Shown here piece after piece: positions 32,381 to 42,026 of a stretch of DNA of 64,000 bases. The position numbers were made by a program, and so were the translations under genes. This stretch comes from Microbacterium sp. MYb45. Lineage in GTDB: Bacteria; Actinomycetota; Actinomycetes; Actinomycetales; Microbacteriaceae. The notes beneath the pieces were generated by a model. It ran no database searches. It was not told where the DNA came from and worked only from the letters and a program-made list of their open reading frames with translations. Location: the NCBI RefSeq assembly GCF_002979655.1, contig NZ_PCPG01000017.1:1-64000 (forward strand). Reading direction: 5' to 3'. Position 1 is the stretch's first letter. The number at the start of each line of letters is the position of its first letter.

Positions 32381-33136
32381 ATGGCAAAGATCGTCGTCAT
32401 CGGAGGAACCGGCCTCATCGGTTCGAAGGTCGTCGCGAAGCTGAGCGAGCACGGCCACGAGGCCGTCGCCGCCTCTCCCAACACCGGCGTCAACTCGCTC
32501 ACCGGCGAAGGACTCGCCGAGGTCCTGGTCGGCGCGAACACGGTCGTCGACGTCTCCAACTCGCCGTCGTTCGAGGCCCAGGACGTCCTGAAGTTCTTCA
32601 CCACCTCCACGCGCAACCTGCTGGCAGCCGAGGCGGAGGCGGGCGTGACCCACCACGTCGCGCTCACCATCGTGGGCACGAACCGCCCGCAGCACATCGA
32701 CTACTTCGCCGCGAAGGTGGCGCAGGAGCAGCTCATCCGTGAGTCGGGCATCCCGTACTCCCTCGTGCACGCCACGCAGTTCTTCGAGTTCGTCGGCAGC
32801 ATCGCCGATATCTCGACGGAGGGCGACACTGTGAGCCTGCCGGGCGCGCTGATCCAGCCCATCGCAGCCGAGGACGTGGCGACCGCCGTCGCGCGCGCTG
32901 CGGCGGGCGAACCGGCCGGCGACTTCGAGATCGCGGGCCCCGAGGCCATGGGCATGGACGAGTTCGCCCGGCGCGCGCTGACGTTCCGTGGCGACGCCCG
33001 CACGGTGGTCCGCGACGACACCGCTCCCTACTACGGCGCCGTGATCGAGGAGCGCACCCTCATCCCCGTCGAGGGCGCGCACATCTTCGAGACGACTCTC
33101 GAACAGTGGCTGCCGCTGAACCCGCCTCGCAAGTAA
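32381..33136 (+). CDS. NmrA-like NAD(P)-binding oxidoreductase/epimerase 3
   Basis: A 251-residue protein, clearly the duplicate of the gene before it: AKIVVIGGTGLIGSKVV, THHVALTIVGTN, IPYSLVHATQFFEFV and FEIAGPEAMGMDEFARRAL. The two differ mainly after residue 110. A separate ECF41-type promoter precedes it, so the duplicates need not be expressed equally. GGAAAGGAAGG lies before ATG 32381. Confidence 0.88.
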   Translation: MAKIVVIGGTGLIGSKVVAKLSEHGHEAVAASPNTGVNSLTGEGLAEVLVGANTVVDVSNSPSFEAQDVLKFFTTSTRNLLAAEAEAGVTHHVALTIVGTNRPQHIDYFAAKVAQEQLIRESGIPYSLVHATQFFEFVGSIADISTEGDTVSLPGALIQPIAAEDVATAVARAAAGEPAGDFEIAGPEAMGMDEFARRALTFRGDARTVVRDDTAPYYGAVIEERTLIPVEGAHIFETTLEQWLPLNPPRK

Positions 33137-33152
33137 CAGACCGCACCACGTA

Positions 33153-33186
33153 GCGGGCACCCTCCTCGACCGAGAAGGGTGCCCGC
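33153..33186. terminator. Perfect 11-bp stem between convergent genes
   Basis: GCGGGCACCCT (33153-33163) and AGGGTGCCCGC (33176-33186), 12-base loop, between two convergent stops. It can serve both strands. Confidence 0.75.
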
Positions 33187-33194
33187 TTCGTCGC

Positions 33195-35723
33195 CTACTG
33201 GTAGGTGACCGTCGCGTCCCACGCCGTCGTGTCGTACGCCGCGGTGGAGCGCGCCTGGGTGACGAACTCCAGACGGTCGCCGGCCGCGACCGTCACCGGC
33301 ACCCGGAACGTGCGCGCCGCGGCAGTCGTCAGAGTGGTGCCCGTCGTGCCGGTCGGCCAGATCTGAGTGTTGTTCTTGAGGATGCGAACGACCACTCCGT
33401 CACCACCCGCCTGCGGCTTGGAGACGACGCCCGTGACCACCGTGCTGCCCGCAGTCGGGGCGACATAGACGCGCGCGGCATCGGCTCCGACATCCGGATG
33501 CTGTGCGTCGGACCGGACCATGGTCCAGGTGGCCGTTCCCTTCCACCGGGTGTTGGCGGCATCCCACGTCATCGGCGTGATCACCCGTGAGCCGCTCGGG
33601 TAGGTCCACTGCTCGTACGACCACCCTCCGGCCCCCTGTGTGCTGGCGAAGTCGGACTTCGCATGATGCACGGCGTCCGGATGCTTCAGCTGGCGCACGA
33701 AGTCCTTCGTCATGTTCCAGTACATCGAGTTGTCGATCACGCCGTCGGTGTTGGTCCACTTCTCGGCGGGTGCCACGAGACCGCTCGTGTCGGCGATCTG
33801 CACCGATGTCTCCTCGGCGAACTCGTTGAACGAGTTGATCACGACGCTCTCGGGCGGCGTCGGCCGGTCGAGCACCCGCCGCCACGTCTTCTCGATGTAG
33901 TAGAGCCCGTTCTGACGCGAGACCGGGGTGTAGCCGGGCACGTTGTTGTTCCACCCGGGCATGGTGAGCATCACCTCGTCGTTCGACGGCGAGCCGTCGG
34001 GGCCGAGCTGCCAGCCGTACTCACCCGGCAGCGCGTTCGAGGCGAAGCGCACGGTGAAGTGGTTCGACGCGCTCTTGTCACCCGTGTAGGAGCGCCACGC
34101 GTTCTGCGTCGAGACCGGCGCGTACACCACGAGCAGCGGCTTCCCGTCGACCTGGTGGTAGTGCTCGGGCCCGCCGATCGTGGGGTCACCAGCGAACTCT
34201 GCCCAGGTCTGGGCCGCTTCCTGCTCGATCGTCACGGGGGTGCCCGTCCACTGCACCCGGCCGATGGCGAAGGCGTATCGGATGTCGCGCTTCGCGGGTT
34301 GCGCGTTGTGCACCGCGATGCGCGCCGCGACGTCGGCCGCCCGGTTGAGGATGGCACCGCTGACGTTGTTCAGACCGTTCGTCTCGTCGAGCAGGAGCCA
34401 GTCGATCTCCGCACCGGAGATGGTGTTCAGATGCTCGTCGATCACCGCCGAGTTGCCGCTGTCGTACGTCTGGTAGCTGCCGAGTGTGTACGGGACGTAC
34501 CGGATCGCCGGCTTGCCGGGGAATCCCGCCCAGGTGTTGGTGGAGACGCTGTCCGCCGAGCGATATCGCAGAGCGTTCCAGGTTCCGCCGCCGACTCCGG
34601 CGGTGAAGGCGACGGTCGCCTTCCAGCCGTAGCGGTCGCCGGTGATGTTGCCCTGCAGGAGGCGCGTCGCCCCCACCCCGAACCCCGTGTGCAGCGCGAT
34701 GTTCTCCGGCGAGATGGCTTTGAGCGCGCGGTCGTATTCGCGGCCCATCAGGTCGCCGCCCACACCGTCACCCGTGACGTCGGCGTGGAAGTAGACGTAG
34801 GGTTCCGCGTAACCGTCGCCGTTGCCGTCCGTGACGAACTGGTCGTTCGATCCGATGCCGTGCGTGGTGGTCCACGCGGCGGGGGCTCCGAACGCGGAAC
34901 CGGTCGACGGGGTCGTGTACCAGGACCCATCCCACGCGGCGAAGTACACCGCATCCGCCTTGCCGTCTCCGGTCGTGTCGGCGAGGAACTGGCGGGTCGT
35001 GTTGCCGCCGAAACCGGTCCGCCAGGTCGTGGGGGCGGCGAAGCCGGTGCCCGTTGAGGCGCCGGCGTGCCACGTGCCGCTGTTCACCGCTCCGGAACCG
35101 TTGGTGAACGTGGCGAGATCCGCGCGGCCGTCTCCGGTCACGTCGGCGACGAATCGCGCATTGGCACCCGCCCCGGTGTTCGCCCTCCAGAGCGTGTACT
35201 GCTGGAACGATGACCCCGACGAGAGGGCGACGTACCAGTCGCCCGGCTGCCCGTCGCCGTTGCCGTCGGCGGCGAAGTAGGCGACCGCATCCGCGCGGCC
35301 GTCGCCGTTGACATCGGCCATGAACCGCTCACTCGACCCGGCACCGTGGCCGGACACCCAGGCCGTCGCGGTCGCGAACCCCGTTCCCGTCGAGAGCCCC
35401 ACCCTCCACACGCCCGTGGCATCGAACGTGACGGCATCGTCCTTTCCGTCGCCGTTCACATCGGCGAGGAACTGGCTCGCACTGGAGGCACCGTGGCCGG
35501 TCGCGGAGGTGATCGGCAGTGCAGGGACCTTCGAGTACCAGGTGGCGTACCAGATGCCGACATTCGGCGTAGTGGCCGCGGTCGCGGCAGCGGCGGCCAC
35601 GCCGGTGGTGGTGGCATCGGTGGCCGCATCGGCGGTGGCATCCGCGGCGACAGCGGGCGACACTGCGCCCGTGGCCACGAGCGCGACCGCGGCGAGCGCC
35701 CCGATCAGATTGCGATATCTCAT
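33195..35723 (-). CDS. Secreted GH99/71-like enzyme with FG-GAP repeats
   Basis: An 842-residue exported protein. A signal peptide (LIGALAAVALVATGAVSPAV, cleaved at AVA-AD) is followed by five FG-GAP/VCBS repeats with calcium-binding DVNGDGKDD-type loops between about residues 85 and 310. A catalytic domain follows (about 330-690: RYVPYTLGSYQTYDSG, DWLLLDETNGL, NSFNEFAEETSVQI), resembling glycoside hydrolase families 99 and 71. A C-terminal beta-sandwich (residues about 700-842) follows. It lies last in the rhamnoside locus and should act outside the cell; the substrate is not shown. Confidence 0.72.
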   Translation of the reverse strand: MRYRNLIGALAAVALVATGAVSPAVAADATADAATDATTTGVAAAAATAATTPNVGIWYATWYSKVPALPITSATGHGASSASQFLADVNGDGKDDAVTFDATGVWRVGLSTGTGFATATAWVSGHGAGSSERFMADVNGDGRADAVAYFAADGNGDGQPGDWYVALSSGSSFQQYTLWRANTGAGANARFVADVTGDGRADLATFTNGSGAVNSGTWHAGASTGTGFAAPTTWRTGFGGNTTRQFLADTTGDGKADAVYFAAWDGSWYTTPSTGSAFGAPAAWTTTHGIGSNDQFVTDGNGDGYAEPYVYFHADVTGDGVGGDLMGREYDRALKAISPENIALHTGFGVGATRLLQGNITGDRYGWKATVAFTAGVGGGTWNALRYRSADSVSTNTWAGFPGKPAIRYVPYTLGSYQTYDSGNSAVIDEHLNTISGAEIDWLLLDETNGLNNVSGAILNRAADVAARIAVHNAQPAKRDIRYAFAIGRVQWTGTPVTIEQEAAQTWAEFAGDPTIGGPEHYHQVDGKPLLVVYAPVSTQNAWRSYTGDKSASNHFTVRFASNALPGEYGWQLGPDGSPSNDEVMLTMPGWNNNVPGYTPVSRQNGLYYIEKTWRRVLDRPTPPESVVINSFNEFAEETSVQIADTSGLVAPAEKWTNTDGVIDNSMYWNMTKDFVRQLKHPDAVHHAKSDFASTQGAGGWSYEQWTYPSGSRVITPMTWDAANTRWKGTATWTMVRSDAQHPDVGADAARVYVAPTAGSTVVTGVVSKPQAGGDGVVVRILKNNTQIWPTGTTGTTLTTAAARTFRVPVTVAAGDRLEFVTQARSTAAYDTTAWDATVTYQ

Positions 35724-35772
35724 GTGCTCTCCTTTGAGCGTCCGGCATCGGTGCCGGTCCGGTGTTCGGCTG

Positions 35773-37290
35773 TTATCGACGCCGCCCGTCGACGTCGAGA
35801 GTGACGATCAGGCGGGGGCCGGCCACGCCGGGGAAGGTGCCCGCGAAGTCGGTGAGCGGCCGCGGCGGCGCGTCGGGATCGTGTGCGTCGCGCACCCACA
35901 GCACCGGACCCACCCGCTCGACATCCGCGCCCGCGAAGTGTTCGCGGTGCGGCGCGAAGACGAGTTCGACGACCGCGGTCGCCCCGATCCGGGCCGGGAG
36001 CGTCACGGTGCGGACCACGTCTTCGACGGCGATCTCGATCATGAACTCCCCGGTCGTCTCCGGCGCGTCGACGACCGTGAACCCGACCGTCGTGTCTGCG
36101 GGGTAGCACGTCTCCTGGCGGATGCGCCAGACACCGACGTCCGTGTGCACCACGTGCGTGCCGGGGTACAGGTCGGTGACCACCAGCGCCTCCCCGCGCA
36201 GCCGGGCTGCGGTCTCCCGACTCTCCAGCAGCCCGATCGCTCCGCGGATCGTGCAGCACCAGTGCGCATCGGGTTCGACCGCCGCGAGGATCGGATCGCT
36301 CGCGGTCGCGATCGTGTCGAGCCCGAAGCTGCCGTCGAGGCGCTCGGCGAAGGACAGCCCGTTGTGCGCGATGCGGGCGGCATCCACTCGGTACCGGCCA
36401 TCGCCGGTCAGCTCGTGGAGGGATCCCGCGACGCCGATCGAGTCGACGATCGCGCACGGCTCCGTCCAGCTGTCGGGGCGGCCGAACCAGTTGAAGGTGG
36501 CGTGGTTGAGCGTGCGGCCCTGGCGCGCGTATGTCTCGTAGAGCACGGCCGCGACATCGGCGGCCTGTGCGTCGCCGGTCGCGACCGACCAGTCGGCGAG
36601 GTTGCGGGCGGCGGCGAGCACCGCGTGCAATTGGGCCCGGTGCGCGACGACATCCAGCGTGCTCACGGTCTGTGTCAGCTCGACGATGAGATCGGCGAGA
36701 TCGGAGCGCCCGCTGAGGAGAGCCGCCGGCACGAGGGCGTTCAAGGAGAGCAGCACGCACCACACGTCGCTCGAGACGGCCCACCCGTCGATCACCTCGG
36801 TGGCGGTGCCCGATGGCGCGCCGCCGTAGGTGGGGACGATGCGTGCCCACGGGTAGTCACGGCGCCGGAGAGCCGGGGCGATGAGCGCGTCGATCACGCG
36901 GAACGCGGCCCGCCGGGAGCGTTCGTCGCCGGTGACGTGGAAGAACTGCAGCAGCCCCGCGGCCACCCACCCATGGCAGGCGACCTGCTGCTCATCGCTG
37001 ATCTCCCCGACCTCGGGGCCGAGATACCCGCGCGGCACGAGCGCGTCGAGCATCGCCTCGTTCAGCTGCGTCGCACGCTCGAGGGTCGGCATTCCGGCCC
37101 GCGCGTACCGGGAGAGCGAGAGCAGCAGGCGCCCGGCGAGGTCTCCCGGCCAGTCGCTCTCGAGAGTGCTCCGCATCACGTCGGCCACCTCGTAGTCGTC
37201 ACGCAGCAGCCTCTGCACCGAGGCGCGGAGCGCGTGATCCTCCTCGAGTGCCGACACGAAAGCCGGCGTGCCGGAGCGCACGTCAACCAT
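35773..37290 (-). CDS. GH127-like (beta-L-arabinofuranosidase type) hydrolase
   Basis: A 505-residue, single-chain alpha-helical toroid protein resembling GH127/DUF1680. The metal and nucleophile set of that family is present: Glu277 and Cys279 in TEPCAIVDS, then Cys345 and Cys346 in HWCCTIRG, comparable to the Cys3-Glu zinc site with a cysteine nucleophile. No signal peptide, so the enzyme is cytoplasmic. The ATG overlaps the GH78 stop by eight bases. Family GH127 removes terminal arabinofuranose; the sugar here is inferred. Confidence 0.8.
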   Translation of the reverse strand: MVDVRSGTPAFVSALEEDHALRASVQRLLRDDYEVADVMRSTLESDWPGDLAGRLLLSLSRYARAGMPTLERATQLNEAMLDALVPRGYLGPEVGEISDEQQVACHGWVAAGLLQFFHVTGDERSRRAAFRVIDALIAPALRRRDYPWARIVPTYGGAPSGTATEVIDGWAVSSDVWCVLLSLNALVPAALLSGRSDLADLIVELTQTVSTLDVVAHRAQLHAVLAAARNLADWSVATGDAQAADVAAVLYETYARQGRTLNHATFNWFGRPDSWTEPCAIVDSIGVAGSLHELTGDGRYRVDAARIAHNGLSFAERLDGSFGLDTIATASDPILAAVEPDAHWCCTIRGAIGLLESRETAARLRGEALVVTDLYPGTHVVHTDVGVWRIRQETCYPADTTVGFTVVDAPETTGEFMIEIAVEDVVRTVTLPARIGATAVVELVFAPHREHFAGADVERVGPVLWVRDAHDPDAPPRPLTDFAGTFPGVAGPRLIVTLDVDGRRR

Positions 37291-39859
37291 GAGCGCTCAC
37301 CTCCGCCGTGGCCATGACCGTGTCGGCATCGTCCGCAAAGTAGACGTGCGTACCGGGGCCGACGTCATGCGCCGCGACGCCGGGGATCAGCACGCTCGCC
37401 TGCCCGTCGACCGGAACTTCGATCTCCACACGCACGCCCGCCCCTTCCCGGTGCCATGCCACCCGATAGGTGCCGCGCACCGAGTGGTAGACCGATGCGG
37501 CGCTCGGTACCGCGGCCAAGAAGACCGGCGCGATCACGGCGGATCGCCACGCGATGGAGGTCGGGCTCTGGCGCAGACCCGCGACATCGCTCTGCAGCCA
37601 GTGGTCGATCATCCCGAGCATGAAGTGGTTGTTGGAGCCCTCGCCGACGGTGAGCCTCTCGGCCGACCAGGTCTCCGCGAGGGCGGTCACCCCGCGGGCG
37701 AGCTGCATGCCGTAGCCGGGAGCATCGGTGCGCGAGATCGTGCGATGCACGAGCTCGGCATGACCCCGGCGGTGCAGCAGATCGACGAGCAGCGCGAAGG
37801 TCACCTCGCCGACGGTGAACGCGTCGCCGTCGGCCGCGATGCGCTCGAGCAGCGACGCGAAGAAGGCGTCGGATGCCGCGTCGTCACCGCGCTTCTCGGC
37901 GATGTCCGTGAGGATCACGAGCTCGGTCTGACTGGCATCGGCGCCGGGAGCCTCGTGCCGCCGGAGCGCGTGGAGGACGGAACCCGCCAGCGCCCGGAGC
38001 TCCGACGACCACGCCTGCTCGCCCACGATCTCCGCGATCACCTCAGCGGACTCGAGCACGCGCAGGAACCCGTGCGAGGCCACGAGTTCGCGGGAGGCCG
38101 AGGCGTCGATGGCGATCCAGTCGCCGAGGCCGAAGTCGATCAGCCCCGCCACCTGACGGCTTGCGAGATAGGCGACGTACGCCTTCATGGCAGCGATGTT
38201 GTCTTCGAGCACGCGTCGGTCGCCGTACTCCCGGTAGTGCGCGAGTGGGAGATGCACGATGACGCCGCCCCAGTTGACGTCGAACCGGAACGCATCGTCG
38301 TCGTCGAGGTAGGCGTGCCCACTGAAGTCGACGAACTCGGGGACGGTGTTCGGAATGGCGCCGGAGGGCAGCTGCGCCGTCCTCGCGTGATGCAACATGT
38401 CCCGCAGGTGCGCTTCGACGTCGTAGCCGCGCGCGATCGCGTCGAAGCAGAAGTGCAGCTGCTCCAGCCAGCCGAGTTTCTCGCGGTGCGGGCAGTCGGT
38501 GAAGACGCTGTGCATGTTCCCCTGCACGGCGCGGTCGATGACCTCGTGCAGTCGCTGGAGGAACGGCTCCCCACTCGTGAAACCGCCGGCGCGCATGTTG
38601 GCGGCCCGGATGACGTGAGCGGAGACATCGATCCCCGCGCTGGGTCCTCGGAGCTCGACGTACCGGAAGCCGTGATACCCGAACCGGGGCGACCACGAGC
38701 CGGCTGTTCCCGCCGGGATGCGCACGCTGTCGAAGATCGGCGTTCCCGTGCTGTCCTGGTCGACGCCGTCGCCGCTGATCAGCTCGGCGGGGTGCAGCTC
38801 CACGACGCGGTCCTCCGCGGCGGGCTGCCACCGGACCTCGGGCACGCCGGCGACATTGACCCCGAAGTCGACGACACGTCCGCGCGAGCCCTCCCAGGCG
38901 GCGCTCGCCTCCCGCGTCTCCACCACGGCGAGGGGCGGATGCTCCGGCCACCAGATCTTCGGGGAGGGGGCGCCGGCCGCGACCGCGACCGTGTCGGCGC
39001 CGTGCTCCCACGGTTCGGGGACGCCCGCGTCGTAGTCCTCGCCGCCGTACCAGTGCGCGGCGAGCGTCGCGCCGCGGCCGGTGCGCGTACGCCCCGCCGT
39101 GGTCGTCGCGACGCGGGGGCTCGCTCCGAACTGCTCGATCGCGGCGAGCAGGCGGGGAGCCTGATGCTGCGCGGCGAACTTCCGGTAGCGCGCGGGGTCG
39201 TCCGAGATCCAGTACGGACCCGATGCCATCTCGATCGTCACCGTGTGCGGCCCCGGGGCGAGCAGGCCGAGGTCGTGCGTCGCCGCAGACGCCTCCGTGC
39301 GCAGGTCGCTGTAACCGGGGCCGAGCAGGCCGTCGCGCCGCAGACGTCCGTCGACGCGCACCTCGACCACCCCGGCGGCTGCCAGGTGAAGGAGCGTGCG
39401 GGTGTCGGAGGCGCGGGACTCGATGTCGAAGGCGAACCACACCGTGCGGTCATCACCCTCGGCGCGAGCGCGCGCCACCGCGGGATGGGCGACCCACTGC
39501 GCCCCCGTCGATTCGAGATCGGGGGCGGTGGTGAAGCCGCGCGGGGCATCCCACGCGATTCGACCTTCTCGCCGCACTCCCACCCGCCACTGCACGAGCC
39601 GGCCTGCCGGTCGGGGCAGCACGATCGACCGCGCATCGGCGCTCAGCACGTGCAGGTGATCGGTGGCCGAGTCGCTGTCGAGCTCGATGACGATGAGGTC
39701 GTCGGGCCGCAGCGGCTGGTCGGCACTCCAGCTCAGACGCACCGACGTCGAGTCGACCCCGAGTGGAGAATCGAGCCCGTTGACGCGCAGGCGGGAAAAG
39801 GTGTGGGGCATCAGCTCGTTCTCCGTGAGGACGGGCAGCGCGGGTGGCGGGCCGGTCAT
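37283..39859 (-). CDS. GH78 alpha-L-rhamnosidase
   Basis: An 858-residue cytoplasmic enzyme. N-terminal beta-domains (residues about 40-400) precede an alpha/alpha-barrel. The family signature FTDCPHREKLGWLEQLHFC (near 490) contains catalytic acidic residues, and GLGDWIA and GEGSNNHFMLGMIDHWL are conserved blocks near the end of the barrel. It releases terminal alpha-L-rhamnose. GAGG is spaced before ATG 39859; the coding sequence lies 19 bp behind the binding-protein gene. Confidence 0.92.
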   Translation of the reverse strand: MTGPPPALPVLTENELMPHTFSRLRVNGLDSPLGVDSTSVRLSWSADQPLRPDDLIVIELDSDSATDHLHVLSADARSIVLPRPAGRLVQWRVGVRREGRIAWDAPRGFTTAPDLESTGAQWVAHPAVARARAEGDDRTVWFAFDIESRASDTRTLLHLAAAGVVEVRVDGRLRRDGLLGPGYSDLRTEASAATHDLGLLAPGPHTVTIEMASGPYWISDDPARYRKFAAQHQAPRLLAAIEQFGASPRVATTTAGRTRTGRGATLAAHWYGGEDYDAGVPEPWEHGADTVAVAAGAPSPKIWWPEHPPLAVVETREASAAWEGSRGRVVDFGVNVAGVPEVRWQPAAEDRVVELHPAELISGDGVDQDSTGTPIFDSVRIPAGTAGSWSPRFGYHGFRYVELRGPSAGIDVSAHVIRAANMRAGGFTSGEPFLQRLHEVIDRAVQGNMHSVFTDCPHREKLGWLEQLHFCFDAIARGYDVEAHLRDMLHHARTAQLPSGAIPNTVPEFVDFSGHAYLDDDDAFRFDVNWGGVIVHLPLAHYREYGDRRVLEDNIAAMKAYVAYLASRQVAGLIDFGLGDWIAIDASASRELVASHGFLRVLESAEVIAEIVGEQAWSSELRALAGSVLHALRRHEAPGADASQTELVILTDIAEKRGDDAASDAFFASLLERIAADGDAFTVGEVTFALLVDLLHRRGHAELVHRTISRTDAPGYGMQLARGVTALAETWSAERLTVGEGSNNHFMLGMIDHWLQSDVAGLRQSPTSIAWRSAVIAPVFLAAVPSAASVYHSVRGTYRVAWHREGAGVRVEIEVPVDGQASVLIPGVAAHDVGPGTHVYFADDADTVMATAEVSAHG

Positions 39860-39878
39860 GGCCCGCCACCTCACGTGC

Positions 39879-41150
39879 TCAGTTGTCGGCGAGGTCCTTG
39901 GCGAAGGCCGCATCGAGCCGTTCGGCCGCGGCCTCAGGCGAATCGGAGCCGAGGATGACCGTCTGAGTCACCTCGTTCAGTTCGAGCTGGGTCGCCGTCC
40001 CCGGCCATCCCTGGTCGGGCCAGGTCGCCGTCTTGCCCGAAACCACATACTCGAGCACCGTCGCCTGGTTCGGGCTGTCCGGCGAGAAGGAGTCGTTCGG
40101 GAGCGAGGGCGCCCCCTTCGACGCGGTCGCGTAGGCGTTCTGCGCATCCGCTGTCGCGAGGAAGTCGATGAACACCTTCGCGGCATCCTGGTTGTCCGAC
40201 TTGGCGTTGATGCCGAAGCCCGAGGAGTCGGCGGCGGCGAGGTAGTTGTCACCCGAGTCGTCGACCGGGAACGGGGCGATCGAGAAGGTCGCGCCCTCCG
40301 GAGCCACGTCTTCCAGCGACGTGGTGTCGGAGAACGCGAAGGTGGCGAGCGCCTGACCGGTGGCGACCTGCTCGAACGAGACGTTCCACTCGGTTCCGGT
40401 CGGCCCCTCGTTGAAGCATCCGGCGGCGAGCATCTCCTGCTGCATGGCGAAGGCGTCGACCCACTCCGAGTCGGCGAAGGACTGGTCGCCCGCGATCTGC
40501 TCGACGGTGAAGTCGGGGTTCGGGCCATAGAGGAGCGGCGCCAGCATGGCGTAGCTCGGGATCGAGCTGCCGCCCTTGAGGAACATCGTGTACGCGACCT
40601 TGCCGTTGTCCTTCGCGGCGGCGCACAGGTCGAGCACCTCGGAGTAGGTCTCGGGAATCTCGAGGCCGAGCTCCTCCATCGTCTGGTCGTTGTACACGGG
40701 CCCGAGGCCGAGCGCGCCGATCGGCACCGACAGCAGCTTGTCGTCGTTGCTGAAGAGGTTGTTCTGCGTGGGCGACAGCTCGCCCGCCCATTCGGCCCCG
40801 CTGAGGTCGACGAGCTGGCTGGCTTCGTCGAGCGGAACGACGCTCACGACGTTGCCGGCGCCGGGGAACGTGCGGATGACGTCGGCGGCGGTGCCGGCGG
40901 CGAGACCCGTGCGGAGGAAGGTCGGATAGTCGCTGCCACCGTCCTGGATCTCGACGGTGATGTCGGGGTGGGCTGCCTCGAACTCTTCGACGACCGCCTC
41001 CAACGGAGCGACGTTGTCGGTGGCGATGGTGAGCGTCTTCTGATCGCCGGTCGATCCCGTGTTCGTGGGTTCGTCTGACGTCGAGCAGGCGGTGAGGGCC
41101 AGGACGGCGACGATGCCGACAGCCGCCGCGGGTGCACTGCGTTGTAACAT
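39879..41150 (-). CDS. Sugar ABC transporter substrate-binding lipoprotein
   Basis: A 423-residue family 1 binding protein. The signal sequence AAAVGIVAVLALTAC ends in a lipobox (LTAC). LTIATDNVAPLEAVVEEFEA, GTAADVIRTFPGAGNVVSV and NDQTMEELGLEIPETY are typical of the oligosaccharide-binding group. It works with the two permeases encoded upstream; no ATPase is present, so it uses a shared MsiK-type subunit encoded elsewhere. Confidence 0.93.
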   Translation of the reverse strand: MLQRSAPAAAVGIVAVLALTACSTSDEPTNTGSTGDQKTLTIATDNVAPLEAVVEEFEAAHPDITVEIQDGGSDYPTFLRTGLAAGTAADVIRTFPGAGNVVSVVPLDEASQLVDLSGAEWAGELSPTQNNLFSNDDKLLSVPIGALGLGPVYNDQTMEELGLEIPETYSEVLDLCAAAKDNGKVAYTMFLKGGSSIPSYAMLAPLLYGPNPDFTVEQIAGDQSFADSEWVDAFAMQQEMLAAGCFNEGPTGTEWNVSFEQVATGQALATFAFSDTTSLEDVAPEGATFSIAPFPVDDSGDNYLAAADSSGFGINAKSDNQDAAKVFIDFLATADAQNAYATASKGAPSLPNDSFSPDSPNQATVLEYVVSGKTATWPDQGWPGTATQLELNEVTQTVILGSDSPEAAAERLDAAFAKDLADN

Positions 41151-41201
41151 GCGGGTTTTCCTCTCGGGTGGGGCAGGGTGGGGCAGGGGGTGGCTGAGGG
41201 C

Positions 41202-42026
41202 TCAGCCCTTCAGACCGCCGGCGAATCCCTGGATGATGTACTTCTGCAGGAAGAAGTACGCGATCAGGATCGGGGCGGCTGAGATCAGGAGCGCGGCGAA
41301 GACCGCCGGCCAGTCGGCGTGATACGTGCGCACGAATCCGCTGATGCGCACGGGCAGTGTCTCGTTGCCGGTTCCGGAGAGGAACAGCAGCGGGATGAAG
41401 AAGCTGTTCCAGATCGAGATCACGTTGAGGATGGCGACGGTGCCGATCGCGGGCCGCAGCAGCGGGACCACGATGTGCCAGAAGGTGCGGATCGGACCGC
41501 ATCCGTCGAGGGATGCCGCCTCCTCGAAGTCGCGCGGGCTCTCGCGCAGGAACATGGTGATGATGAACACGGCGAACGGGATCGAGCTGCCGGCCCCGGC
41601 GAGGATCACCGAGAGCAGGCTGCCGTTGAGACCGAGGTCGCGGATGCTCAGGAACAGCGGCAGCACTCCGAGCTGCGCAGGCACGACCAGCCCGACCATG
41701 AACAGGTAGAACATCCCGCGCGACCAGCGCGAACCGAGCCGCGCCAGCGGATAGGCGGCGAGCGAGGCCGCCACGAGCACCAGCACGATGCTGACCACGG
41801 CCACGACGGCGCTGTTCATGAGAGCGGCGCCCAGGTGGCCGTCCTCCCACGCGCGGCCGAAGTTCTCGACGCTGTACTGGCCCGAGATGACGAACGCGCC
41901 GGTCGGGTTGTGCGGTGCCTTGAGCGAGAGGTTGACGAGGGCGAAGAGCGGCAGCAGGAAGACGGCCGCGACTGCCCACAGTGCGATCTCGAGCGTGAGG
42001 GTGCGCCCCGTGTATCGGTTGATCAT
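41202..42026 (-). CDS. Sugar ABC transporter permease (MalG type)
   Basis: A 274-residue carbohydrate permease with six membrane helices. The EAA loop reads EEAASLDGCGPIRTFWHIVV. LFALVNLSLKAPHNPTGAF follows the first helix, and it ends GFAGGLKG. The ATG overlaps the preceding permease stop (ATGA). Confidence 0.95.
   Translation of the reverse strand: MINRYTGRTLTLEIALWAVAAVFLLPLFALVNLSLKAPHNPTGAFVISGQYSVENFGRAWEDGHLGAALMNSAVVAVVSIVLVLVAASLAAYPLARLGSRWSRGMFYLFMVGLVVPAQLGVLPLFLSIRDLGLNGSLLSVILAGAGSSIPFAVFIITMFLRESPRDFEEAASLDGCGPIRTFWHIVVPLLRPAIGTVAILNVISIWNSFFIPLLFLSGTGNETLPVRISGFVRTYHADWPAVFAALLISAAPILIAYFFLQKYIIQGFAGGLKG

Noticed and set aside
37268..39958. 896-codon plus-strand frame opposite the GH78 gene
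   Set aside because: Arg/Gly/His-rich translation and no motifs; the GH78 signature is on the other strand.
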